Source: Pollenia angustigena (Eukaryota > Arthropoda > Insecta > Diptera > Polleniidae). From it: DNA of 64,000 bases. Below are positions 12,040 to 23,940 of the stretch, in pieces. The translations under genes were made by a program, and so were the position numbers. Under the pieces are notes generated by a model, which saw nothing but the letters and a program-made list of their open reading frames with translations, was not told where the DNA came from and did not search any database. Location of the stretch: the NCBI GenBank assembly GCA_930367215.1, contig OV884058.1, forward strand, positions 107,841,802-107,905,801, read 5' to 3'. Positions within the stretch are counted from its first letter, which is position 1, and each line of letters opens with the position of its first letter.

Positions 12040-12890
12040 CTGCAAAATTGGGTAATAAAATTAGAGGGAGAAAAATAAATATTACTAAGGCATTGTTAAG
12101 TTAATTTTTTTTATTTTTTTTTTTTTTATTTTTAATATTATTTTTATTTTTTATTATTGTTTTTTATTGTATAAGTAAATATCCAGATACAAATACATAC
12201 TATTAAAAATTGTTAAACAAACTATTATTTTAAATTTCTTTTTTGACAATATGATTTGAAAAATTGTTTTGGGTGCAAAATAGAATAAAATAAATAAAAT
12301 TATAATTAAATATACGTAGCGAAGATGCTGTGAAGCAGAATTGTACTTTTTTTTTATTGTCGCGTTGACCAATAAAAGCTCGTAATAATTAGACTTGTCT
12401 GCAAAAAATAATTATTATAAAAAATTATGGTTTAATTTTTTTTGAAAATGTTTTTTTCGTTTACGTAAATCTTTTGATTCGTGAATCACAGCTACACAAT
12501 TAGTTTTCACGTTGTATTCTACCTATTCGAGCGCGGAAAGTTTAGTTTGAAAAGTCTTGAGTTTGTAGGAGAGAAGGAGAAAAAAACTTTCATGTACATA
12601 CTCGCAAAGTTGCTTTTAACTTTGTTCGTCGTTTATTCATAGTTTTATTTGGTTGCATGTTTTATTAGATAAACAACTTGAAAAGAACACACAATTTTTA
12701 AAAGTAAACTTTACGCGTGCAGAAGTTAAATATGGACTAGTCCATTACCAACTAAACTTCCGGGCCATCCAGAATCACAGCTAGTGGGATCGAGCTAGAA
12801 ATAAATTTGTTTTATAAATTTTTCAAAAACTTAAGAAGGGTCATGGTCAAATTAGTAGGTCTGCGCTAAACTATAAAAATGCAACATTAG
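12040..12890 (-). other. Start of the 12.2-kb host intron, 3' side
   Basis: Intron 12040-24249 separates the two host exons. This part is AT-rich with T and A tracts and no recognised insertion. Confidence 0.5.
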
Positions 12891-14268
12891 AAACAAGTAA
12901 CAAAGTATAGTCGGTCAAACCCGTTCATATTATACCCTACACCACAGTTTAAAAAAAAATAATTTTTGCTAATGTACCTTATTTGGGAATCATGGACGCG
13001 CTAGAACAAAATTATGTAATTGAGTTAAGATTCATGTGAAAGTTATTTGTGCCGAATATTATTTAGATATCTTCATCTATATGAGATTTTAGGATGGGAG
13101 TTTTTATTGGACCCTACATTAATTTTTGACCTAGCAGAACAATATTTTGTCATGGCATAGTAGCTATCGTTTAAGTTATTATAGCCAATTTTTATGTTAA
13201 AACAACATTTATATGAAAGTTATGGCATTTAAAGCTATTTTCGGGACTAGTATTTGTATGGAAGCCAAAGGTCAAATGTGGAAGCTTGGTAAGATGATTT
13301 TAATTGCAATAAAATAAGTTTGGACCAAATTTAACCTAAATACTAACATAATAATAGGTTTGGTTCTTTGGTTTAATAGGCTTGGATCTGATGCCAATTA
13401 GAATCAATTAACCAAATTTCATCAAATTATCTCCAAAAGTACTTTTCGAACAAGGTTTTAACGACAGCCGGCCGGCCAGCCATCCTACTGGACGGACAGG
13501 AATGTCAGAGTCATACATAATTGTGAAAACAAAACTCACATGTACGCTTACGCTCTTTTATTTTGCGAGCGTAAAATATAATTGTTTACTGAGAAACACT
13601 CTTATTCAGCGGGAAATATCGCAAGGCCTGTTTTGTGGCCCCTAAACGGAAATAATATATGTATTTATATAAATAAATATAAAGAGGCTGGTTGAAATAA
13701 GCTGGGGCCACTGCATGTAGGGACATCTTTTTTTGTTTTATTATCTTTTTTCGCAACCGCACATTTTTCCCGCTGGGAATGTAAGAGATAAGAGTAATCT
13801 CACCAACACAATCATAATTGACACCACTGTTCTAGGACCCTGCAAATAATAGGACCATTCCAAACACGCGTGTAAAGAGTAGCCCACAAGGAACTAGAAA
13901 GTCCAAAAGTAACCCAAACGTATGGAAAAAACATGGTCTATTTAACATTACGATGTCCTAGAGGAGGACCATATAACCCACTTTTGGACTACTAAGGAGT
14001 AGTTTTAAAACTACTACATGGTATACACAAGAGGATTAGTTTTGAAGTCATTTAAAAACGAAAGCACGTCGTTAAAAAACGAAGACATGTTGTCTCACTA
14101 CAAACACTTTTTAACAATGACATGGTTCATGCTTGAATGGAGTAGTCCATTTTATCAAAATGGATCAGGTGGTCCAATATTATTTGCAGGGGACCAATAT
14201 TTTAAGGTGTTAAAAACCTAAGCACAAATGGATAAAACCCTCTCAACTATTGTGGCGTGGGTCTAAAA
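12891..14268 (-). mobile_element. Helentron (DINE-1-like), interrupted
   Basis: The minus-strand 3' end lies at 12891 (complement of AAACAAGTAACAAAGTATAG, with the TCGGTCAAACCCG hairpin). The 5' end is at about 14182-14268, with GACCAATATTTTAAGGTGTT and ACCCTCTCAACTATTGTGGC as in 8750-8874. Between about 13502 and 14181 lies about 680 bp unrelated to the other copies, replacing the GATCGACTCAG region. I see no clean duplication around it, so insertion and replacement are both possible. Confidence 0.6.
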
Positions 14269-14639
14269 ACAACGCGCCCCTGAAGAAGTTCGAAAAAACG
14301 AACGAAAGATTGGGAAAAAATAAATAAAATTACCATAAATGTTTTTTATTTAGCAAAAACCTCAAAATAACAAAAATAGTAACACACATTTTGTTTGTGT
14401 AAAACATGTGAAAAACAACCGCATTTGTTTGTGTAAAAAATGATAAAGATGTCAAAAACAATTGCTACAATAACCGTTGCTCGAACAAAATACAACTCTG
14501 CAAAAAAACAGCAGGCGTTTCTCGCAAACCTACTAATAGGACCATGGGAAGGCTTAAGAAGGATTTTCTTTCAGTGTTGCTAACTCTTTATATATACTCT
14601 TCGCCATTTAAAAGCCAATTGTTTCATAGCTTAAATACA

Positions 14640-15330
14640 TATATGGCCGCATTCGACACGAATATGTCTGTTTCGCTGATTTCTAAAACCAAACAAATCT
14701 CATATATTGAGAATATTTAAGTTCAATTTCATTAACACAGCTTGTTTTGCATATACTAAAGCCCTTAATTCGGAGGGAAACTTGGGTGGGGGCCAGGTGA
14801 AATAATGGAGCGATTTGGCTCATTTTTAATATATAATACTCTTTATATTTAATTTGGTCCTCCGAGCTCATTGGTATGGGCGTTATTGTGCCAAACTCAT
14901 TACTCTGGGTAGCAGAACCTAGATATTTGTCTATAAGTCGGTCATCTTTTAACCGATTTTGTTAACCAGTTTTCTACTAAGTTTACTAAGTGTAAAAGTG
15001 CAAAAAAAAAATTAAGGATTATAAGGAGAATACAAAAAGTAAAGATTTTTTTGTTACAAATTAGAGATTAATGAGCAGATATTAGAGATGTCGTGGTTTT
15101 CTGCTCACATCTTATTTGTGAAACTATTTGGCTAAATTTCAATACCAAACTATTCTGAACTTTATATAGTATGAATATATAACGACCTAGTCCCCATTTT
15201 CGGAACCCCCACTTCAACAGACAGACGGGCATCCCCAAATCAACTTCGCTTATCATAAGGAACCAGAACTAATACTTTATAAGGTCTAAGATAATATTGT
15301 AGAAATTACAAACAGAACGGCAAACTCATT
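14640..15330 (-). mobile_element. Degraded Helentron fragment
   Basis: TATTGTAGAAATTACAAAC, ACTTTATAAGGTCT and AGACAGACGGGCAT at 15215-15312 line up in order with the 5' half (minus) of the element at 45990-47114. The TTTTAACCGATTTTGTTAAC segment (14947-14966) also matches its interior. The rest is too decayed to delimit. Confidence 0.5.
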
Positions 15331-16196
15331 TGTTGAGGAAGTCAACATGGGGAATGATGATGAGAAGAAAAAGAAAGGCAGGGAAGAAGGCTACGATGTG
15401 AACAAGAAGTGGATTTAAAATACACAAGATGATAGATAAAGAAAGAATGGGCAATGAAGAGCGAAGTATTACAGCGTCCACCACGCTGATAGAACAACTT
15501 ATAACTAATAGAGTCTTAAAATGTGTATCAACAAAAAAGTACTCACCAGACCCATGCATGATGAATAAATTAATGAAGTATGGAGGCACTCCCCAACGCT
15601 TAGGAATAAATTAATGAAGTACGAATCGAACGCATCCTCAACAATTATAAAGCATGAATGATTAAGGATTGGACAACAAATGAAGAATGAATCAGTTGAA
15701 GGGTATAAAAATCGTCAAAAAATGTCTAATGGAATTTATATTTTCATAAAAACTGGCTTAACTGGTAGCACTGATTTCTTGATAAATTAAAATATTCTTA
15801 TTAATATACTTTTCTATATTTCAGGTTTCGAATCTTCACCTCTAGGATTTTTAATTTTTCATTCATTAAGGGAGGGGCGGAACATTTTTTTATTTCTTGG
15901 GAATTTATTAGTAAAGAAAATTATATATTTTAAAATCGTTAGATACTCTTAGTTTGTATTACATATGTTTCTGGCATATGCGTCTAAATGAAATTGCTCA
16001 ATTAGCATTTTATTTCAAAATGCTTCGAATCGTTTTTAAACGTTTTCATGGCACTAAAAATTAATTTCTGAAAATACATTAAGAGGCATTTATACGATGT
16101 TCTTTAAGACATGTTTTTTTATTTGTTGACGAATTCGGTAGAGAAGAAAGGGGGATGACAAAAGGCCTTGATTTATGTTCTTGTGTTTTTTTTTCA
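15331..16196. other. Intron sequence, nothing recognised
   Basis: A partly GC-balanced stretch at 15340-15620 is open on both strands for about 60-90 codons but shows no motif. TAAATTAATGAAGTA occurs twice (about 15566 and 15608). Otherwise AT-rich. Confidence 0.35.
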
Positions 16197-17004
16197 GGAG
16201 GCTTATTCTGAATTGCGATGCGGAAATCAATGCGATGCGCAAATGAAATGCGATGCTAAAGAAAATTGGTATTCTGTTAGACTTTCGCAATCGCATTCGC
16301 AATTTATTTCAAATCGTGGCAACGCTGCTCAAATGTACGTCAGTGTCAAATTAAAAATAAATAAATTGTTTGTGTTTGGCTGTGAAAATTGTTTAAACAA
16401 TTTATTTAGGACATTCTGTAATAAAAAAAATAATAAAAATGGATTTTGTGGCACTGTGGTTCGACGACGCAGAAAATGAAAATGTTTTGTGTGTACTTTA
16501 AAATCGGCCCAAACCTATTAAAATTTAAGTTAAGTCAAATATTTTTGAACTGGTTAATATATTTCCATTGATATTTAGTTCTTCAGTTAACGTTTGCCAC
16601 AAAGTATGTATTTGCCGACTGACGTGCATTTGTTGTTTTCAAATGGCCTCTTGCCAATTGGCTGTGCTTATTGATATATTTTATTATTATTTCAAATTGA
16701 CGCTGTTTGGTGGTCTTATTGCTTGCTTCTCTGAATTAAATAATAAATATATGATGAATAAATAAATAAAATAATATCTTTCACTAACATGTTTGTACTT
16801 TGCGAATGCTATTTTGTTGTCGAATAAATTTTGCGAATTTGACATTTGTTTTCGCAATGTAGAATACCGATTTGTCACCTTTTCGCATTTGAAATGCGAT
16901 TAAAAAAAAACTTTGCGAATATCGCAATACAGAATAGCAATTGTTCGCATTTATGCATTTTCGCATCGCATTGATTTTCGCATCGCAATTCAGAATAAGC
17001 CTCC
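16197..17004. mobile_element. MITE-like element with 48-bp TIRs, GGAGGCTTATTCTG
   Basis: The first and last 48 bp are inverted copies with two mismatches, starting GGAGGCTTATTCTGAATTGC. Inside, TGCGATGC / GCATCGCA words recur towards both ends. Length is 808 bp. The flanks give no convincing target duplication, so the superfamily is unknown. The right end abuts CAGGGCTGCCAGG, which looks like a separate hAT-type terminus. The plus-strand open frame inside is a by-product of the repeats, not a gene. Confidence 0.75.
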
Positions 17005-17230
17005 AGGGCTGCCAGGTTCTTTTTTTTCTTGTCCCCAAAAAAAAAAGTCCCCCAAAATCCACAAATTAAAAAACAAAACCTTTAAAAGTTACCCACTTAC
17101 AACTACAATTCGAGTCGGAAAAAACCCAACCAATTGTAGGGGGATGTAAGAAAAGATAAACTCACTGTTTATTGTTGGTGTTTTGTTTAAGCTTTGATAT
17201 TGTTACAGTAAGACTTTGAGTGTTTAACAT

Positions 17231-17425
17231 TCTTATTCGCTTTAGGGTTTTATTTGTATAATATTTTTAGCTTTTCTAAAATCTTTGGAAAAGGTTTCCT
17301 GATGATCTGGCCTAAGCAACCAGTGAAATGCGCATAGAAGCTAGCTTTCCCTCAACAATAAATTTCAGTGTATTTATCAAATATGAAAAATTGGGAATTT
17401 AGCACGTCATACAAAAATCTTAATA
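17231..17425 (+). repeat. Dispersed repeat family X
   Basis: GATGATCTGGCCTAAGCAACC and flanking sequence recur inverted at about 60840-60950, and the 3' part recurs at about 2570-2680. No terminal structure found. Confidence 0.6.
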
Positions 17426-17776
17426 AAAGTTAATCTTTTTTTTTTGTGTTTTTTTCTGACCAAATTAAAATTTTTTTTTTTTAAATAATAAGAAAAATTA
17501 TAATAAGAAATCCCCAAATAAAAATGTTCAGTAAAATAAATTATTTTATTTCGGCATTTTTTTAATTTTTTATGCGATTTCAGTGAGGAATTACAAGCAG
17601 AACTATATGCTGTTTTTGAAGACGCCAATTTATAAGAATTATTATCTTTTATATTTGCTTTTTTGGAGGGGGGAGACATATTTGCTTTAAAATTGTCTTT
17701 AAAAAATCAAAAATTTTATTTGTTGTCAACGATTTTAGATACTTCTTTTTTAAAACACTCACTCAAGAATAATTAC

Positions 17777-18034
17777 ATATCGTCAGCTTAGAGTGTAAAC
17801 CTGCTTACTCCCTATTAACAAATTTTAAAGGAGAGACAAAACACTTTTTATTTTTCCTATTTGCTCTTTGAGAGGAAAACCAAAAATATTGTTGATTTGA
17901 CACACTTCAGGACTCAAATTGAAGAAAAACTACATGTTGGTCGACGAGGCATATCTTTCTCTACCATACGGCATTGAAATCTCAATTTACTTAAAAAGTG
18001 GATTTAGCAGGTTTACACTCTAAGCCGACGATAT
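17777..18034. mobile_element. M1 MITE copy, complete
   Basis: The 258-bp element ends in ATATCGTCAGCTTAGAGTGT and its inverse. AAACCTGCT and AGCAGGTTT lie just inside. Homologous copies are at 55370-55621 and 63256-63504, with a truncated one at 2408. All share an interior of CTACATG.TGGTCGACGAGGC and GAGTC segments. TA flanks the TCGTC terminus, compatible with a TA target. Confidence 0.8.
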
Positions 18035-18577
18035 GTTTATTAAATACCTTTTACACACTTAACAAAAATGGTAATCTTAATTAGTACCCTTTACACCGTA
18101 TTCGTTTTTGATAGGAGTGAGATAATAGTTGCGCTACTTTTTTTGATATTTTATATACAAAACAAAGAAAAATAAGCGTAAATAATTTAAAAAAAGGCAA
18201 AATATATAAGAAATGTGTAAAATCCCCGAATTTTTTTTAATATCCAATCTCCAAATGACTTTCTGTGTCCTTTTTGCTCTACTTTAAAATTTGCTATTTT
18301 ATTTCCAATTGTTTGTCAAATTAAATTATTCAAATAGTCAACCCGGCAAAAGATTTTTTAAAACAACAATAAAAAAAACATGTCTCAAAAAGTCGTCTTG
18401 TAAATGTAAAATGATTTAAGTAGCAGCTTTTTGAAAGAAAATTAAAAAAGATGTTTTAAGAAAATGCATAAGTGCCTCCCTAATATAAATAAGGGGAACG
18501 TAATTTTAGAAAAATTAAAGCTGATACTCTTCAGCATTTACTTATAATCGCAAAACTTGATATTCCAGTTTTATTAA

Positions 18578-19456
18578 CCCTCTGCGACTGATGTGGTAGT
18601 CTAGCGGACACCAACAAACACAAAAGAGTATTTTGTACCGTTAGTTTCCAAACATCTACTCTCGGGTTCTCTGTACCTTTTTATTGTGTACTCATGCGTA
18701 TGTTATTATGTTTAGATCTATTGATGTAATCACACGTGCCAGTGCAAGCAAAACAGTGTCTGAGAGTCAACCACATCAATATTAAAGTAGGTGTCTGAGA
18801 GACAATCACATCAATATTTTTGTTAAATTTGCAGTGTCTGCTGGACAACATGTCAGTAAAATATTATATTTTCTTAGTGTCTGTCAAACAACACGTCTGC
18901 AAAATTGTTTTTTTTTTTTTTTGGTTATGTTGTTATGGAGCATTCCAACACATCTCAAGATCCACGTGTCTTATGACTTATTAACTTAAGTGCAAATCAG
19001 CCAATTCTAAAATTTTACTATATATATTATGAAATGAAATATTTTTTGTTTAAGTTATGGACTTTGATGTGCCAATTGAAATGTTTATGAATTTTTTTTA
19101 ACCACAGAATTTAATTTTTTTTGTTACCAAATGATAAATTTAAATCTAAGTAATTAAAAATAAAAAGCATTTGTTCAAAAAAATTTATTTTTGAATTTTT
19201 TTTTCTGTTCTAGTTTCAGTCTAAGTTTTTTACTGAAAATTTATGCCATGCCGATAAATAACATTCAACACGAATTTTCGCTTTGAATTAGAAAAATAAC
19301 TATATAAATAATAACTTATACTCATAAACAATAAACAAAAATGGTTTTATTAGGTTTACAAAACGGAACTTGGAAAATATTAGCCACGGAAATGGTGTTT
19401 GGCAGTCTACCACGTCATTGGAATTGTGATAACTGTATCACGTCAGTCGCAGAGGG
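18578..19456. mobile_element. piggyBac-like non-autonomous element
   Basis: Flanked on both sides by TTAA (18574-18577 and 19457-19460). The 14-bp termini CCCTCTGCGACTGA are perfect inverted repeats. An internal pair, GTGGTAGTCTAGC near the left end and its inverse near 19407-19420, sits at unequal distances from the termini, the asymmetric layout known from piggyBac. Internal direct repeats GTGTCTGAGAG...CACATCAATATT occur at about 18757 and 18795. No transposase remnant in 879 bp. Confidence 0.85.
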
Positions 19457-20047
19457 TTAAACATTTTATAAAGATTATTTTAGGCAATATGTCGAATACC
19501 CTGTTGTTCGTTGATAAAGTTTTCAATTTTACAAAAATATGTATATCTTTTAGGTTCTTCCCACTTATATTGTTAGTAAATTGCTTAACCTTTGAGAATT
19601 TTTTAAATGATGTTGAAAGCTATATGTAGTTTTTGTAAACTAATACAAAGAACAGCCGCTCAAATTGCGTTAAAATGCGTTATGATATGCTTTGGTCGAA
19701 AATATTCTCCTCTTTTTTTTATGAATTGTTAAAAAAAACTTAAATGGGAAATTTTGCTTCACAAGATGCGACATGTCGCACAAAAATATTTCATATAACA
19801 GTATATTGTTTGAAGAGCGGAAAATTTTTGAAATTGATTTTGTTTTAAATGTAATTTTCTATGCGAACGTTAACGTGTGACATCGTGGGCCTGGCTGTTA
19901 ATATTTATGTATATTTGAATTAATTAATTAATAGTCAAATTGTAGCTTGTGGCTTGTAACAAAAACATTAACGTCTGCACGAGTTTTTAAACGAATACCA
20001 AAAGAAAATAAGAATATTCTCGCATAGTATGAAAAAGGAACATATGT
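19457..20047. other. Intron sequence, nothing recognised
   Basis: AT-rich host-intron DNA between the piggyBac-like element and the next TIR element. Confidence 0.35.
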
Positions 20048-20621
20048 CCTGGCTTGCATTTGGGTGATCCTTTTTGATAAAAGGAAATCTCAGGACAATT
20101 GTTAAACCCTATTTCTTAGTTGTGAAAATTACGGTTTTGGGAGCAAAAGGGTAAACGACAGTTTGGAAAGCGAAAGTAACAGTGAATAAAATGAGTTTAA
20201 TTTGTGGACGAGCTGTAAATGCGCTTTTAGTTTGAAAGTTGTTTACTTACAAATGTGCATGATATATAATTTATTAAAATCTGAGGAGATGAAAAAATGG
20301 GTTAATTCGGTTACGTCATATCTCTAAAACTCAAAGAGATAAAAAAAAAATAAGATGCCTGTCGTTGTTCATCAGAAAAATAAGCGGGCAGGTACTTTTT
20401 TGAAATTCGATCCTTTTGGAGAGTAAGCGGCTATAACCGAGCCTCTATGTCAACCCATCTATTTCTTAAAAAGACTATACCAAATTCGTAACTTATCTGA
20501 AAAATACAAATATTAATTTGGTACTTTTTTCGAAATTCGAGCATTTAAAGAGTAAAAATCGTACCTATTTTTGGTATTTATTTTACAAAACATTTTTCTC
20601 TATTCATTGACATACATATAC

Positions 20622-21003
20622 CCCAGTGACTAATATTCCGAGTACTCAGAATTGTAAGTGGAATTGTAACACAGAGTATGCTTTCACTTACTTCATATTG
20701 TACAATGTACATGAAACAGTACTACAGGCAGAGAGGAAGTAAGCTAATCGTGGTATAGAATTGAGTGTAACACACTTTCTCTGAAATACGTATGCTATAC
20801 TTTGTGTGTACGGGGTACTCGGAAGTGTATATACGTTTTTCGTTTACTTTCTCGTACACTTTGTGGGTTGATGGTAAGCAATGAAAAAGCGGCCATGTTC
20901 TATATAAAAGTAAACGAAAAACGTATATACACTTCCGAGTACCCCGTACACACAAAGTATAGCATACGTATTTCAGTACGTATAACACACGTGCGTCACT
21001 GGG
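20622..21003. mobile_element. Foldback element with perfect 70-bp palindrome arms
   Basis: The outer ends CCCAGTGAC and GTCACTGGG are inverted. Inside, 20781-20850 and 20907-20976 are perfect 70-bp inverted copies separated by 56 bp. A second shorter copy of part of the arm (GAGTACTCAGAATTGTAAGT) lies left of it. Reading frames on both strands here are mirror images and not genes. Confidence 0.8.
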
Positions 21004-21302
21004 ACACATTAAATTATTGAAGTTTTTAATATTTTAATGGGTAGAAAAAAGTATCAAAAAGAGGTAAATAAAATTTCTTCCATTGACTTTTCCTTGCTGC
21101 TTGTGGTAATTTTAGAAATTTCTATAATCTTGAACTTAGAAACATAAAATTAAAGGTTTCTGAGTGAATGAGAACCTACAAGACGAAAAATTGGATACTT
21201 TTTTGTTCATCAATTGGAACTTTTTGAATTTTTGTTAATATTTGACATAGAAACATAAAAGTAAACATGCATTGTCCTGAGTAAAAAAGAGTTTGTAAGT
21301 GG

Positions 21303-22575
21303 TAGTGCTAGGATACTATCGATATTTTCTACTATCGATATTTATCGATAGTTCAGATTAAACTATCGATATATCGATATTACTATCGACTGAATGTTTG
21401 TACTTGTGCAGGAAAACTTTAACTATTTTTTTATAAGTATATAGTCCGTTGTTTTTATCACTTTATTGCAGTGTTCGAAAATAAACACTAAATATCGTTT
21501 TATAATGTTCAGTTCGGTAGATTTTGTGGAAAACACAAACGCTAATAGTGTTTGCGTAGAAAATCATTAAAGAAAATAACGTTTCCCTGTTAGTCATCTT
21601 TCAAACACAAAAATATTACTGTTTTTATCAAACTCAACAAAAGATGTGAACATTTAATTCCGTTCGGTTTTTTTTGAAAATCCACAAACTTCAATGTGTT
21701 CGGTTTGGCTCGTTAATGTTCGTCCCTTTTGGCTGGTAAAAAAACATTTATACAAAAACAAAATACACACACGAAAAAAAACATTATAGAACATTAAAAT
21801 ATAATGTTTGTCTACAGTATCACTACAATTGTTCTGTTTTTTAACGAAGAACCGAACATTGAAAATAGTTACGAACGGTATTAAGGGTTGTGTATGTCTA
21901 CACAATCACTAAAACAATAGATATCGTTCCTGGGTGTGTGAGCCGAACGTTAAATAATGTACTGCTTATTTTCGAACACTGCTTTATGGAATGTATGATA
22001 CGTACATACGTATGTATATACGCACTTTATTTTAGATGGCAGTTTTTTAAAAATTTATAAGTACCTTTCTGAAGGAACCGAAGTAACACGGACTATAAGA
22101 AATTCCATTGCAACTTTAAAAAATTTTCTTAATTCTAAACCCAAAAAAGGAATCAATCTAGCGGACTTATCCTCTAATGGTCGGTCGTTCATTGTTTTGT
22201 CCTATGCTTGCAATTGCATTTGGATTTGCATTTTTTTTTTATAACATTACAAAAATATTTGACATTTCAGTCCCTATATAAACATGTACAAATTTCGACT
22301 TAAAGACCTTTAATTAGCAGTAAAATGCACTGCTAAGCAATCCATACCACTTGCCATTCTTGTTGTTTGTATTCATTGCTGTTATTCAGCGCGAATTAAT
22401 AATATCATGTAAAAATTTGCGGCAAAAAAATGTGTGTGTATAGCTGCTGTTAGATGTCTTCATAGCTGTATTTTAAATAATAAAAATATCGATATTTATA
22501 TTTTTCCTATCGACATTTTCGATATTTTAAGACTATCGATAATATCGATAGTCTATCGATAGTTTCCCAGCACTA
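21303..22575. mobile_element. hAT element with TATCGATA arrays at both ends, copy 1
   Basis: Ends are TAGTGCTAGGATAC and GTTTCCCAGCACTA. A perfect 8-bp target duplication GTAAGTGG lies at 21295-21302 and 22576-22583. Within about 70 bp of the left end TATCGATA occurs five times, and about four times plus degenerate copies near the right end. The interior is homologous, inverted, to 44700-45120, including the decayed hATC segment. A 513-bp hAT MITE has inserted at 21469. Confidence 0.9.
21469..21981. mobile_element. hAT MITE, ends CAGTGTTCGAAAATAA, nested
   Basis: Termini CAGTGTTCGAAAATAA and TTATTTTCGAACACTG are perfect for 16 bp. The 8-bp flanks CTTTATTG (21461-21468) and CTTTATGG (21982-21989) agree at 7/8. 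It inserted into hAT copy 1. A second copy is at 25820-26268 and a partial one at 25643-25725. Confidence 0.85.
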
Positions 22576-23083
22576 GTAAGTGGTAAATTTTTGGAACTGT
22601 TTTATTCTTTAACTGGTACTTTTTGTATATTCATTAATATTGGACCTTGAAAAATAAAATTTAACATGCAATGTCCTGAGTGGATAAGAATCTGTGAGAA
22701 AACTTTTTGGTACTTTTTTGTTCTTAAACTGGTACTTTTTGAATTTCCATTAGTATTGGACCTTGAGCCATTAAATTAAACATGCAAGGTCCTGAGGGAA
22801 TGAAAATCTGTAAGAGGGATCTTTTTGGTACTTTTTCGTTCTTTATCTGGTACTTTTTGAATTTCCATTAGTATTGGACCTTGAGCCATTAAATTAAACA
22901 TGCAAGGTCCTGAGTGAATGAAAATCTGTAGGAGGGATATTTTTCGTACTTTTCCGTTCTTTTTCTGGTACTTTTTGACTTTGATACTGAACCTAGAAAC
23001 ATAAAATTCAACATGTAAAGTCCAGTGTGATTAAGAAACTATAAGAGGAGACTTTTTGGTACTCTATTTCTATTTGTTTTCTT

Positions 23084-23281
23084 CTTAGATGTTTGTTATT
23101 TCAAGTTCAAGATATGGATTCTGTCCTTCAAAAGTATTTTACGCATGCAACGAAAAGAATTCAGAGACAGAAAAGTTTTTGTCTTAGATGTTTGTCATCT
23201 CAAGTTCAAGATATGGATGCTGTGCTTCAAAAGTATTTTACGCATACAACGAAAAGAATTCAGAGACAGAAAAGTTTATAA
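23084..23281 (+). repeat. 99-bp tandem duplication keeping an open frame
   Basis: Two copies start (AGATGTTTGT) at 23087 and 23186, period 99 bp or 33 codons. Both are open in the same plus-strand frame and read Q-V-Q-D-M-D-[SA]-V-L-Q-K-Y-F-T-H-[AT]-T-K-R-I-Q-R. Some differences between copies are synonymous. No domain is known to me. It could be a captured coding scrap or chance. Confidence 0.6.
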
Positions 23282-23713
23282 TGTAGTGTAATTTAAATTA
23301 ACTTCTTAATCAACTTTTTACAAGCAACAATGATTTTTTTATTTTATATTATTTTAACAAAAAATTTTTTAAGATAAACGCTTTAAAAACTTTATTTAGT
23401 TTTGTACAAAAGGTACAAAACATATGATCATAGAAAGACTCGCCAACAAACACAATATGATTGCAAAGGGATCAAAAAAGGCTCCTATGCAATATTTATA
23501 AAAACTTCCATAAAATTGCTCCAAAAGTAATCAGAAAATTGTACAACAAATGATTCTCTTAGGTGATTCGTCGGTAGGGTACCATTTTCACACATCCAGA
23601 GTATTATTGATGATGGTGCTCATATACTGTAAAGCTGTTTCTAAAATATTCGATTATGATACAAAATTCTAGCTGGGACGTATGTTAAAGCACCGCCATT
23701 TTAACGTTCAGAT

Positions 23714-23940
23714 CTAATGCTTTGGTTAAAGCAAATGGAGTCCCAATTCGTAATGGCTAGTGTGACAAAATGTCATACTATTGTAGCTTCAATAGAGAGC
23801 AATATGCTGGAAAAGGTTCAAGACTACCTTTCTGCCAAAAATATATATAAAACTTAAAGGCCAAACCCATTTGCTCGATCTCAGCATCTACGGAAAAATT
23901 CCTTAAGAGACCCTTGACTCAGGTAGAACTTTTTTGATAA
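23714..23940 (+). pseudogene. Gypsy-type gag fragment
   Basis: The plus strand from 23714 reads W-L-K-Q-M-E-S-Q-F, then T-I-V-A-S-I-E-S-N-M-L-E-K-V-Q-D-Y-L, a gag capsid N-terminal pattern of insect Gypsy elements, to a TAA at about 23858. After a frameshift, E-K-F-L-K-R-P-L-T-Q-V-E-L continues the same family pattern. No LTR or pol is nearby. Old fragment inside the host intron. Confidence 0.55.

Larger units (their letters stand above)
21020..23075 (+). repeat. Tandem array of about 129-bp units, split by a hAT element
   Basis: Units share TTTTTGGTACTTTTTTGTTC, a TGGACCTTGA or TTGAACTTAGAAACATAAAA block, AACATGCAATGTCCTGAGTG and GAATGAAAATCTGTAAGAG. About two units lie before 21302 and four to five after 22583. 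The array is interrupted exactly by the hAT insertion, whose duplicated target GTAAGTGG is array sequence. Confidence 0.75.
20048..23677. mobile_element. Composite of CCCAGCTAG-type TIR element with nested repeats
   Basis: The right end (23528-23677) is homologous to the right end of the element at 6391-9138 and finishes CTAGCTGGG. The left end CCTGGCTTGCATTTGGGTGA resembles that element's left end (CCCAGCTAGCATTTGGGTGA). The flanks ACATATGT (20040-20047) and ACGTATGT (23678-23685) agree at 7 of 8 positions. Whether the satellite-like array and foldback inside belong to the element or arrived later is not settled. Confidence 0.45.

Noticed and set aside
16168..16479. Plus-strand open frame of 103 codons
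   Set aside because: It overlaps the inverted terminal repeat and GCGATGC words of a TIR element. The mirrored strand shows matching open frames, so it is a repeat artefact.
20722..21020. Open frames on both strands sharing the same peptide
   Set aside because: They arise from the perfect 70-bp palindrome, not from a gene.
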